Assembly (NCBI GenBank): GCA_028877265.1 | Contig: JAPPGX010000032.1 | Location: 1 to 47,423, forward strand | DNA: 47,423 nucleotides | Direction: 5' to 3' | From: Acidobacteriota bacterium | Lineage (GTDB): Bacteria > Acidobacteriota > Vicinamibacteria > Marinacidobacterales > Marinacidobacteraceae | Part shown: piece after piece, positions 16,788 to 24,202 of the stretch | Position numbering within the stretch: the stretch's first letter is position 1 | Layout: every line of letters begins with the position of its first letter | Translations under genes and position numbers: made by a program | Notes under the pieces: model-generated | Seen by the model: the letters and a program-made list of their open reading frames with translations, nothing else | Database searches by the model: none | Told to the model about the DNA's origin: nothing

Positions 16788-17665
16788 GAGTGCTGGCGAT
16801 GATGGCGGTCGCGATCCTGGCCCCCGCTCTTCTTTCCGCCGGTGGGCTTTCCGACTCCGCCGCCGGGGAAGACGGGCGGGGATCGGCCGCTGCCGTTCGG
16901 ATTCAGGCCCATCCCGAGGCGCCCACGGCGCCCGGTGTCGGCGGCGCGGGGCTCGACCTGCTGCGCCGGCGGCGTGACGACCTGCCCCGGCCGGTCTGGA
17001 CCGGGCAGGAACCGCTGTCGGTGGCTGTCGTGTTCGACCTGAGTTCCAGTGTCTCGGGAGCGCGCCTGCGGTCCGCGGTTGCCGGCGTGGAGGCGCTCTT
17101 CTCCGCGCTCGACGAAGAGGACCGCTGCGCGCTCCTCGCGTTCACCCGCTCGGTGGAGCTCCACGCCGGCTGGGACGGGACCTGCGCCGATGCCGCGGCC
17201 GCGGCCGCGGGGTTGCGGAGCGGCGGTCCGGCGGCGTTCAACAACGCGCTCACGCTGGCGTTCGGCCTCCTCGCCGACCGGCCGGGACGCCCGGTCCTCG
17301 TGGTCTTCACGGACGGCGTGGACGGCGCCAGTTGGGCTCGCGACTCGTGGCCGCTCTTCGCCGCCGCGGGAGTCCCTCCCACCGTGCTGGCGATCACCGC
17401 CCCTCCCAACCTGACCCGGTCCGGCAGGGTCGGCGGGACCTACGGGAGCATCAGCGCCGACGATCTCGCGAACCAGATCACGTTCGAGGGCCGGCATCTG
17501 CAGGATGAAGGCCGCGACATGCGGGGTCTGAGGAACGTGGATCCCTTCTGGGCGCTGACCTACCTGACCGCGATCAGCGGCGGGCAGTTGGTCCGGACCT
17601 CGGGCGAGGCGGGGGAAATCGAGTCCGCCCTCGCGGGCGCTCTCGACGCCCTCCGGCCGGAATAG
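16784..17665 (+). CDS. Exported VWA domain protein, pair 2
   Basis: 293 residues starting at the ATG that overlaps the previous stop. A signal peptide (AVAILAPALLSAG) precedes a VWA domain with MIDAS D-L-S-S-S and VVFTDGVDGASWARD; the SWAR segment is shared with the VWA protein at 11736. Compared with that paralogue it lacks the N-terminal beta domain and the C-terminal Y-x-L-x-F-x-P strand, so it is a reduced version of the VWFA-related family. It probably acts in the periplasm with the TPR protein encoded just upstream. Confidence 0.8.
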   Translation: MRVLAMMAVAILAPALLSAGGLSDSAAGEDGRGSAAAVRIQAHPEAPTAPGVGGAGLDLLRRRRDDLPRPVWTGQEPLSVAVVFDLSSSVSGARLRSAVAGVEALFSALDEEDRCALLAFTRSVELHAGWDGTCADAAAAAAGLRSGGPAAFNNALTLAFGLLADRPGRPVLVVFTDGVDGASWARDSWPLFAAAGVPPTVLAITAPPNLTRSGRVGGTYGSISADDLANQITFEGRHLQDEGRDMRGLRNVDPFWALTYLTAISGGQLVRTSGEAGEIESALAGALDALRPE

Positions 17666-17672
17666 CGCGGCA

Positions 17673-18764
17673 GTGGACCCCGGCGGCGGGGGGACGCAGC
17701 TCCGCGGACGGGGAGCGGTTTCGAACCCCGCGGGACGGTTCGAGGCGCTGCGCGAGGAGGCGTTCGACGATGGCTGGGACGCGCGCGACCCCCCGCCCGA
17801 ACGCGTGCCGACGGAGGTCATCATCGACCGGACGAAGACCATCATCGCCCGGAACGATTCGCCGGACATCCCCTTCGACCGCTCCATCAACCCGTACCGC
17901 GGCTGCGAACACGGCTGCATCTACTGCTTTGCCCGGCCGAGTCACGCCTATCTGGGCTATTCGCCCGGACTGGACTTCGAGACGAAGATCGTGGCCAAGC
18001 CGGAGGCCGCGAACCTGCTCCGCCGGGAACTCCGAAAACGGGGCTACGAGGTGGGCCCACTGGCGCTCGGCTCGAACACAGATCCCTACCAGCCGGTCGA
18101 GCGCGACCTCCGGATCACCCGGCAGCTCCTGGAGGTGCTCGCCGAGGCGCGCCACCCCACCGGCATCGTCACCAAGTCGGCCCTGATCCTCCGGGACCTG
18201 GACGTCATCGTCCCGATGGCGAAGGAGGGACTCGCCCAGGTGATGGTTTCCGTGACCACGCTCCGGCGGGACCTCGCCCGGGCCATGGAGCCGCGGGCCG
18301 CGGCGCCCGCGCGCCGGCTCGCAACGATCGCCGCGCTCCGCGAAGCCGGGGTGCCCGTCGGCGTGCTGGCGTCGCCGATGATTCCGGCGCTCAACGACTC
18401 CGAACTCGAGGCCATCCTGGAGGCCGCCGCGAACGCGGGGGCGGGCTCGGCCGGCTTCATTCTGGTGCGGTTGCCGCACGAGCTGAAGGAGCTGTTCTCG
18501 GAGTGGCTGGAGACGCACGTCCCGACGCGCGCCGGGCACGTGGAGGGCCTGATCCGGGACACCCGCGGCGGCCAGCTCTACGAGTCGAAGTTCGGAGATC
18601 GGATGCGGGGCCAGGGCCCTTACGCGGAATTGCTGGCGAACCGGTTCCGGGTGGCCTCCCGGCGGCACGGGCTCGACCGGGAGCATCCTCCGTTCCGCCT
18701 GGATCTCTTCCGTCCGCCGCGCGCGCCCGGCGCGCCGCGCTCGCTGTTCGACGGGCGCCGCTGA
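17673..18764 (+). CDS. PA0069-family radical SAM protein
   Basis: A 363-residue radical SAM protein starting with GTG. The cluster motif is C-x3-C-x2-C in RGCEHGCIYCFARPSH near residue 75. The N-terminal RGRGAVSNPAGRFE and the ALGSNTDPYQPVE segment are hallmarks of the PA0069/Rv2578c group, which is related to spore photoproduct lyase. It binds a [4Fe-4S] cluster and S-adenosylmethionine; the substrate of this group is not known to me. It follows the VWA gene by 7 bases and may be co-transcribed, but no functional link is evident. Confidence 0.9.
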   Translation: MDPGGGGTQLRGRGAVSNPAGRFEALREEAFDDGWDARDPPPERVPTEVIIDRTKTIIARNDSPDIPFDRSINPYRGCEHGCIYCFARPSHAYLGYSPGLDFETKIVAKPEAANLLRRELRKRGYEVGPLALGSNTDPYQPVERDLRITRQLLEVLAEARHPTGIVTKSALILRDLDVIVPMAKEGLAQVMVSVTTLRRDLARAMEPRAAAPARRLATIAALREAGVPVGVLASPMIPALNDSELEAILEAAANAGAGSAGFILVRLPHELKELFSEWLETHVPTRAGHVEGLIRDTRGGQLYESKFGDRMRGQGPYAELLANRFRVASRRHGLDREHPPFRLDLFRPPRAPGAPRSLFDGRR

Positions 18765-18780
18765 GCAGCCAGCGCCGCAG

Positions 18781-19914
18781 TCAGCGTTCGCCCGTGCGGT
18801 TCGGAACGAGTGGCGCTCCCGCGGCCTGTTTCGCCTCGATCTCGGCGTGCGCCGCGTCGAGGCGGACGAAGCGCTCCGGGGTCGAAGGGTGGGTGGATCG
18901 ATGGTCGTTCTCGATGCCGCCGGTGTGCTCGACCGCCATCCGGCGCCAGAACCGGGCGACCTCGGCAGTCTCCACCCCGGCGCGCGCCAGCAGGTACATC
19001 CCCACGTAGTCGGCCTCCCGTTCGAAGTCCTGACTGTAGGCGCGCGATCCGGCGGCGAGCCCGGCGGCGGTCAGCACGCCGCCCGAGTTCACGCCGGTCG
19101 CCCGCGTGAGGAGGATGTCGGCCGCCAGCCCCAGCAGGCCGCCGACGGCCATGTTCTGCTGCCGGTCCGTCAGGTGTCCCGCGAGGTTGTGGGCCAGCTC
19201 ATGGGCGATGACCACCTGCAGTTCCTCGTCGCTTTCGGTGAACCGCAGCATGCCGTTCGTGATGTAGGCCGCCGAGCCGTCTGCGTAGGCGTTGATCGCG
19301 TCGATTTCGGCGAGGACGACCGGGTACGCGCAGACCAGGTCGGGAACGAGTTCCTGAACGTACGGTTCGCCGTTGCGCTCGAGCCGGACCGTCACCGCCG
19401 GGAAGGGCGGCGGACCGGAGGCGAACTCCGCAAGCCACCGGAGTCCCTGTTCGATCCCCGCCGCCCCTTCGTTCAGCCGGTAGCGGCCAACGTGGGTGAG
19501 CACATCCCCGGGCCGGATGTCGGCGTAGTCCGCCGGGCCGCCACGGACCACGGTCGTCACGGTGGGCAGGAGTCCGATGCCGAGCGAGCTTGAAACCGCC
19601 GCCCGTTCGCCCGGCTCGTAGCGTCCGGACGAATCGAACACGAAACCGAAGCCGGCCGCCACGCGGTCACCGCACAGGGCGGCTCCGTCGCGCCGGAGCG
19701 GCCAGGACAGGTCGGCGAGGCGCTGGCGGCGCTCCTGCTGGACCTGGAACGCCAGCTCCTGCTGGATGCGCCGCTCCCTGGCGAGCGCGGCCTGGTCCGC
19801 CGCCGGCAGGCTGCTGCGCGGCGCCGCACACGCCGCCGACAACGCGAGCGTGCCGATGGCGACGGCCAGACGTCCGCGCCACAGGCGTCCGGAATGCGCG
19901 AAGCCGCTTTTCAC
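18781..19914 (-). CDS. M48 family metallopeptidase with PDZ domain, probable lipoprotein
   Basis: 377 residues from the GTG at 19914, chosen because it gives a short basic N-terminus, a hydrophobic stretch and a cysteine (ALSAACAAP) resembling a lipobox. A coiled region rich in Arg/Gln/Glu (about 45-70) precedes a PDZ domain (GGPADYADIRPGDVLTHVG) and an M48 zinc peptidase domain. The active site VIAHELAHN has HExxH near residues 238-242, and the third ligand is in EREADYVGMYLL. It resembles periplasmic quality-control proteases of the BepA/LoiP kind. It diverges from the P1 peptidase gene with a 74-bp gap and converges on the radical SAM gene. Confidence 0.88.
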   Translation of the reverse strand: MKSGFAHSGRLWRGRLAVAIGTLALSAACAAPRSSLPAADQAALARERRIQQELAFQVQQERRQRLADLSWPLRRDGAALCGDRVAAGFGFVFDSSGRYEPGERAAVSSSLGIGLLPTVTTVVRGGPADYADIRPGDVLTHVGRYRLNEGAAGIEQGLRWLAEFASGPPPFPAVTVRLERNGEPYVQELVPDLVCAYPVVLAEIDAINAYADGSAAYITNGMLRFTESDEELQVVIAHELAHNLAGHLTDRQQNMAVGGLLGLAADILLTRATGVNSGGVLTAAGLAAGSRAYSQDFEREADYVGMYLLARAGVETAEVARFWRRMAVEHTGGIENDHRSTHPSTPERFVRLDAAHAEIEAKQAAGAPLVPNRTGER

Positions 19915-19988
19915 CGCGCGGATGGTAGCCGGACGTACGGGACGGCGAGCAGCAATCCCGTAGGCTTGCTCCGGGAGGCACTTCGCCC

Positions 19989-21188
19989 ATGAAACACCGC
20001 TTCGCGCTCTCCGCAGCGGCCCTGCTTGCATCCGGTCTTGCGTTCGTCCCGGCGTTCGCCCAGGACGGGCCCCGGGCCCGCGATCTTGGTGTTCCCTTCG
20101 AGGGCACACCGGGGCCGCTGAACGCCATCACCGACGTGGCCGGGATCGAAGTCGGTCACCACACCATCATCCGTGGGGAGGGGGAACTGGTGGTCGGGGA
20201 AGGCCCGGTCCGCACCGGAGTGACCGCTGTCCTGCCCCGCGGCCGCGCCAGCCGGGGACGCGTGTTCGCCGCGTGGTTCACGCTGAACGGCAACGGTGAG
20301 ATGACCGGGACCACCTGGCTCCGCGACCGGGGCATCCTCGAGGGGGCGGTGATGATCACCAACACCCACAGCGTCGGCGCCGTCCACGAGGCCACCATCG
20401 CCTGGGCGCAGGCGAACCTGGACGCTCCCGACTGGAGCCTGCCGGTGGTGGCCGAGACCTGGGACGGCTTCCTCAACGACATCAACGGTTTTCACGTCCG
20501 CCAGGAACACGTCTTCGCGGCGCTCGATTCGGCGCGGGCGGGGCCGGTCGCCGAAGGCTCGGTGGGAGGCGGCACCGGGATGCGGACCTTCGGCTTCAAG
20601 GCCGGGATCGGCACCTCGTCCCGGATCGTGGAGGCCGGGGGCAGCGAATACACGATCGGCGTGCTGGTGCAGTCGAACTTCGGGAGCCGGAACCTGATGA
20701 CCGTGGCGGGAGTCCCGGTGGGCCGGGAGATCCCGGACCTCACGCCGGAACGGGGTCCCTTCGACGCCCCGCCGGGCGATGACGAACACGCCTACGGCCG
20801 CGACGGCTCGATCATCATCGTGGCGGCCACCGACGCGCCGCTGCTGCCGCACCAGCTCAACCGCTTCATCCGCCGCACCACGCTGGCGCTCGGCCGGGTG
20901 GGGAGCATCGCCTCGAACGGTTCGGGCGACATCTTCATCGCCTTCTCCACCGCCAACGAGGAGGCGGCACACAACGAGGGCGGCGTCGCCCCGCTCGAAA
21001 ACCTCGCGAACAACAACATCAACCCCCTCTTCGAGGGCGTGGTGCAGGCTACCGAGGAGGCCATCGTCAACGCCGTGGTGGCGGGCCGGGACATGGTCGG
21101 GGTCAACGGCCGCAGGATCTACGGGCTGCCGCACGAGCGGCTGCGCGATGTCCTGCGCCGCTACAACCGGCTGGCCGAACCGGAGTAG
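19989..21188 (+). CDS. Exported P1 family peptidase (DmpA-like)
   Basis: A 399-residue N-terminal nucleophile-type aminopeptidase of the DmpA/BapA family. It has a signal peptide (ALLASGLAFVPAFAQ), ITDVAGIEVGHHT, VITNTHSVG-type motif ITNTHSVGAVHEA, and the autoproteolysis site EGSVGGGTGM, where cleavage before the serine creates the nucleophile of the small subunit. SIASNGSGDIFIAFST is also typical. Such enzymes release N-terminal D- or beta-amino acids or cut L-peptides; the preference cannot be read. A good GGAGG site lies about 10 bases before the ATG. The gene ends 14 bases before repeat copy B. Confidence 0.92.
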   Translation: MKHRFALSAAALLASGLAFVPAFAQDGPRARDLGVPFEGTPGPLNAITDVAGIEVGHHTIIRGEGELVVGEGPVRTGVTAVLPRGRASRGRVFAAWFTLNGNGEMTGTTWLRDRGILEGAVMITNTHSVGAVHEATIAWAQANLDAPDWSLPVVAETWDGFLNDINGFHVRQEHVFAALDSARAGPVAEGSVGGGTGMRTFGFKAGIGTSSRIVEAGGSEYTIGVLVQSNFGSRNLMTVAGVPVGREIPDLTPERGPFDAPPGDDEHAYGRDGSIIIVAATDAPLLPHQLNRFIRRTTLALGRVGSIASNGSGDIFIAFSTANEEAAHNEGGVAPLENLANNNINPLFEGVVQATEEAIVNAVVAGRDMVGVNGRRIYGLPHERLRDVLRRYNRLAEPE

Positions 21189-21201
21189 CGCCGTTCGGCC
21201 T

Positions 21202-21386
21202 TAGCAGCCTGTGGAAAACGTCGCGCGGCATTCGAACGGCGTTACATCCCGCCTGAACCGGGCCGCTTTGCGGCCCTCATCGTTGCGTTTCCGTCGGAAT
21301 ACACCCGGTATTCCTCCCTCACGCGCCTTGTCAGCCGGGTGCCTCGCCGCTCTCGGTGCTCACGTCACTCTTTCCACAGGCTGCTA
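21202..21386. repeat. Inverted-repeat element, copy B (185 bp)
   Basis: A perfect 16-bp terminal inverted repeat (TAGCAGCCTGTGGAAA) encloses two internal hairpins, GGGCCGC-TTT-GCGGCCC at 21260-21276 and GGAATAC-ACCCG-GTATTCC at 21296-21314. It is in the same orientation as copy A and has exactly the same length as copy C. It fills the gap between two converging genes. Its right end CTA (21384-21386) is the stop codon of the M81 gene on the opposite strand. No target duplication is obvious next to the ends. Confidence 0.88.
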
Positions 21387-22973
21387 GCGCCGGTGCGGCG
21401 GCGTCCCGTAGGGATAGAACTCGCTCAGGTCCACGTTCTCGTACGGCAGCGCGTCCAGGAAGGTGGTCCCCACGAACGGCTCGGGCGCCTCGACGATCTG
21501 GATGGTGCGCGCGTAGCCGGTCTCGTCGAAGCCGCGCCGGAAATGGACCCGGGACTTGACCACGAAGACCTCGTAGTCGTCGGGGTTGATCGGCCCGATG
21601 CGGAACGCCTCCGGGTAGAGCACCTGCTCGTAGGCGGGGACGAGGAAGACGACGTTGCCGTCCCCGAAGGAGACGGCGGCGATCCGTTCGTATCCGAACC
21701 CCTCGTCGAAGTACTCGAGGGTTCCCGTGATCCGCCGGGGTGACCCGCCGGACGGGGTGAAACCCCCGATTTCATAGTCGAACGGATCGCCCGGCTGGAC
21801 GTCCTCGGCCGCGAGCGCTTCCAGGGTGGCGGGTGAGGAGATGGTGCCGTAGAGAGTCTTGCCGATTCCCGCCGCGGTGAAGGCGTTCAGGATGTGCGTC
21901 GCGTCCCCGGGACGGTCGCTGTGGTCGCCGACCGCCACCGGCGTCTCGCCGGCCGCGATCGCCGCCGCCACGATCCGCGCGCCCTCCTCGGGGCCGGGAT
22001 AGGTGCCGAGGGCGAAGGCCTCACGGACCCGCCAGATGAAATCGTCCATGTCGTCGGCGATCCGGTCCGCGAGTTCCTGGTCGCCGTTCGTCATGACGTG
22101 GACGGTGGCGCCCACGTCGGGGACGTCCGACCAGGGATAGCCGTAGAACACGCTCACGTAGCTATCGTGCTCGCGCGCCTCCCAGCGGCGCGCCCGCTCC
22201 ATGATGTCCATCGCGGGGGACTGGCCGGTCCACTGCAGCACGGTGGCGGTGATGATCCCGGGCTTCCGGGTCGCGGTGGTGGGCTCGTACTCGCCCCGCG
22301 CCGTGATCCGGAGGGCGCGGGCGGCCCGTTCGCCCTGGATGTAGGAGTCGTAGTGGGGGAAGCGCTTGGTCACGAAGGCGAAGTTGGCGTGCTCGAGGAA
22401 CTCCCCGTCCTCGTTCCCGTGCAGGTCGAAGGTGCCCGCGATGGGAACGTCGGGGCCGACCAGCTCGCGGAAGCGGCGGGCGATCTCGGCTTCCGGACGG
22501 GGGACGTCCCGCACCGCCATGGCCCCGTGGAGGGCGAGATAGACCCCGTCCACCGGCAGTTGCGCCTCCAGTTCAGCGAGCATGACATCCAGGAAGTGCT
22601 CGAACGTCTCCTTCGTGTTCCAGCTCCGCGACGAGCCTCCGAACACTCCCACCGGCGAACTCAGCGGCACGAGCTCCACGTCGCCGAACTCGCGGGCGCG
22701 CTGGACGAAGCCGCCGACGTAGCCGCCGGAGCCGAGCAGCGCCTCCCCGGAAACCGGCTCGCTGACGCGGAGCCAGTCGTCAACCTCGGTGTCCCCCCCG
22801 GGGCAGAAGGTGCAGGTCTCGTGCGCGAAGCGCGCCACCGCGATGCGGAGTTCGGGTTCGGCGGGCGGAGCGCCGCACGCGGAGAGCGCCGCGGTGGACG
22901 CGGCGGCCAGCAGCGCCAGCCGTGCGAGTCGCCGGCCGGCGACGGAATCCTTGGCAATCGGGTCTTGCGTCAT
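21384..22973 (-). CDS. M81 family metallopeptidase (MlrC-like) lipoprotein
   Basis: 529 residues. The N-terminus is a lipoprotein signal ending in ALSACGAP. The M81 family includes MlrC (microcystinase C), a zinc enzyme cleaving linear peptides with unusual residues. Visible motifs: ARFAHETCTFCPG near residue 50 (HExxTF zinc site), VYLALHGAM, GTFDLHGNEDG, and VAVGDHSDRPGDATH, the counterpart of the D-N-x-D-N-P-G loop. The C-terminal beta domain is present, so the protein looks complete. Its start overlaps the stop of the Rdh-like gene (ATGA), making it the last gene of a four-gene operon. Its stop lies in the end of repeat copy B. Confidence 0.9.
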   Translation of the reverse strand: MTQDPIAKDSVAGRRLARLALLAAASTAALSACGAPPAEPELRIAVARFAHETCTFCPGGDTEVDDWLRVSEPVSGEALLGSGGYVGGFVQRAREFGDVELVPLSSPVGVFGGSSRSWNTKETFEHFLDVMLAELEAQLPVDGVYLALHGAMAVRDVPRPEAEIARRFRELVGPDVPIAGTFDLHGNEDGEFLEHANFAFVTKRFPHYDSYIQGERAARALRITARGEYEPTTATRKPGIITATVLQWTGQSPAMDIMERARRWEAREHDSYVSVFYGYPWSDVPDVGATVHVMTNGDQELADRIADDMDDFIWRVREAFALGTYPGPEEGARIVAAAIAAGETPVAVGDHSDRPGDATHILNAFTAAGIGKTLYGTISSPATLEALAAEDVQPGDPFDYEIGGFTPSGGSPRRITGTLEYFDEGFGYERIAAVSFGDGNVVFLVPAYEQVLYPEAFRIGPINPDDYEVFVVKSRVHFRRGFDETGYARTIQIVEAPEPFVGTTFLDALPYENVDLSEFYPYGTPPHRR

Positions 22974-23968
22974 TGTTCGTCCTCGAGAGTTGGGGGTTGG
23001 GGGCGCGCCCGTTCGCGCTTCGCCAGCATCAGGTCGCTCAGGGTCTCACCCCGGCCGGGCTCCGACCAGGGACAGACCTCGATGCAGATGGCGCAGCCGT
23101 AGGTCTTGGTGAAGTAGGGAACGCACTTGTCGAAGTCCACGTACCAGCGCTGCTCCCCGCGGATCCACTGCTTTTCCTCGTGGATCGCGTCGGGCGGACA
23201 GTCGATCACGCAGCGGCGGCAGTGGGCGCAGACGTCGTCCACCCCGATGTCGCGCCGGGCGTCCAGCGCCAGCGGCATGTCGGTGAGCACCGCGGCCAGC
23301 CGGAAGTTGGAGCCGTGCTCGCGGCTGATCATCGAGCCGTGTTTGCCGAGCTCGCCGAGTCCGGCGCGGACCGCCAGCGGGATGTGGAGGATGTCGGTGG
23401 CGTTCGGGTCCCCGTAGGCCTTCGCCGGGAAGCCCCGGCGGCGGATCTCCCGGCCGAGGCGCATGGCGATGAGGCCGATCCGGCGGTAGGTCCGCATCAC
23501 CTCGGCCGCCCCCCGGGGACGCGCCGCATGCGCCATCTCCTCCCGGACCATCGGGAGCCCGATGCAGACGGCGGTGCGGTACGGCGCCTCGCGTCCCTCA
23601 AAGACGTCTGTTTCCCGGATCTCCGCGACTCCGACGAGGCTCGCCCCCGCTTCGCGGGCGGCCGCCTTCACGAATGCGGCGTTTTTCTCGGGGCCCTCAT
23701 CCACGACCCGGCGGGCCACCGGGCCCCGCTCCTTCCGCAGTTCGAACTTGTTGAGGAGCCGGTGCCGGACCACCTGCCAGGGGTTGACGCACATGAAGAA
23801 GTCGTCGAGTCCCTGCCAGTCGATCGGTTTGCTCGAGTCCGCGTTGTGGAACACCTGGGTGGCCCGGCGTGGCTCGCGCTCCCCGTGCCCGTTGATCTCG
23901 TTGCCCGAACGCGGAGGAACCCGGTAGCCGAAGGCGTACTCGGCCGGCGGGACGTCGCGGATCTTCAT
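22970..23968 (-). CDS. Reductive-dehalogenase-like corrinoid/4Fe-4S protein without Tat signal
   Basis: A 332-residue protein resembling the C-terminal two thirds of RdhA reductive dehalogenases and, more distantly, QueG. The corrinoid-binding region shows LHIPLAVRAGLGELGKHG; two cluster motifs follow: C-x2-C-x2-C-x3-C-P in VCAHCRRCVIDCPPDAI and C-x9-C-x2-C-x3-C-P ending in CAICIEVCPW. It is shorter than respiratory RdhA (usually 450-500 residues) and has no twin-arginine signal, so it is probably cytoplasmic or membrane-attached. Whether it reduces a carbon-halogen bond or another substrate is unknown. It overlaps M81 and lies 10 bases after the small membrane-protein gene. Confidence 0.85.
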   Translation of the reverse strand: MKIRDVPPAEYAFGYRVPPRSGNEINGHGEREPRRATQVFHNADSSKPIDWQGLDDFFMCVNPWQVVRHRLLNKFELRKERGPVARRVVDEGPEKNAAFVKAAAREAGASLVGVAEIRETDVFEGREAPYRTAVCIGLPMVREEMAHAARPRGAAEVMRTYRRIGLIAMRLGREIRRRGFPAKAYGDPNATDILHIPLAVRAGLGELGKHGSMISREHGSNFRLAAVLTDMPLALDARRDIGVDDVCAHCRRCVIDCPPDAIHEEKQWIRGEQRWYVDFDKCVPYFTKTYGCAICIEVCPWSEPGRGETLSDLMLAKRERARPQPPTLEDEQ

Positions 23969-23978
23969 CGGCAGACCG

Positions 23979-24194
23979 TCAGTTGGGGGCCTCGTCGGGC
24001 TCCTGGCGGAACGGACCCTGGTCCAGCCAGATCGTGTCCCCGGACCGCTCGGCTGCTGCGTAGCGGCGCCGCACCGTGCGCCCCGCGGTGAGGAAGAAGA
24101 AGATGAAGCGGAACGACGCGAGGAAGAACCGGAGCGTCTGGAGCCGGCGGAACAGGAAGCCGCCGAGGCCGCGTGCGGTTTCGTCGAGGGGCAT
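23979..24194 (-). CDS. Small single-span membrane protein in the Rdh-like operon
   Basis: 71 residues: a basic amphipathic N-terminus, one hydrophobic helix (about 22-37, rich in Phe and Leu), a positively charged stretch (RTVRRRYAA) that would be cytoplasmic, and an acidic tail. It sits 8 bases after the LVIVD gene and 10 bases before the Rdh-like gene on the same strand, which supports expression. No family is recognised. By position it might anchor the soluble Rdh-like protein, as RdhB does for RdhA, but it shows no sequence resemblance to RdhB that I can see. Confidence 0.55.
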   Translation of the reverse strand: MPLDETARGLGGFLFRRLQTLRFFLASFRFIFFFLTAGRTVRRRYAAAERSGDTIWLDQGPFRQEPDEAPN

Positions 24195-24202
24195 CCTGCC
24201 GC

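Noticed and set aside
21186..21394. TAGCGCCG direct repeat around copy B as a target-site duplication
   Set aside because: The left copy is the P1 gene stop region, 8 bases away from the element end, and the other copies lack a similar flank.
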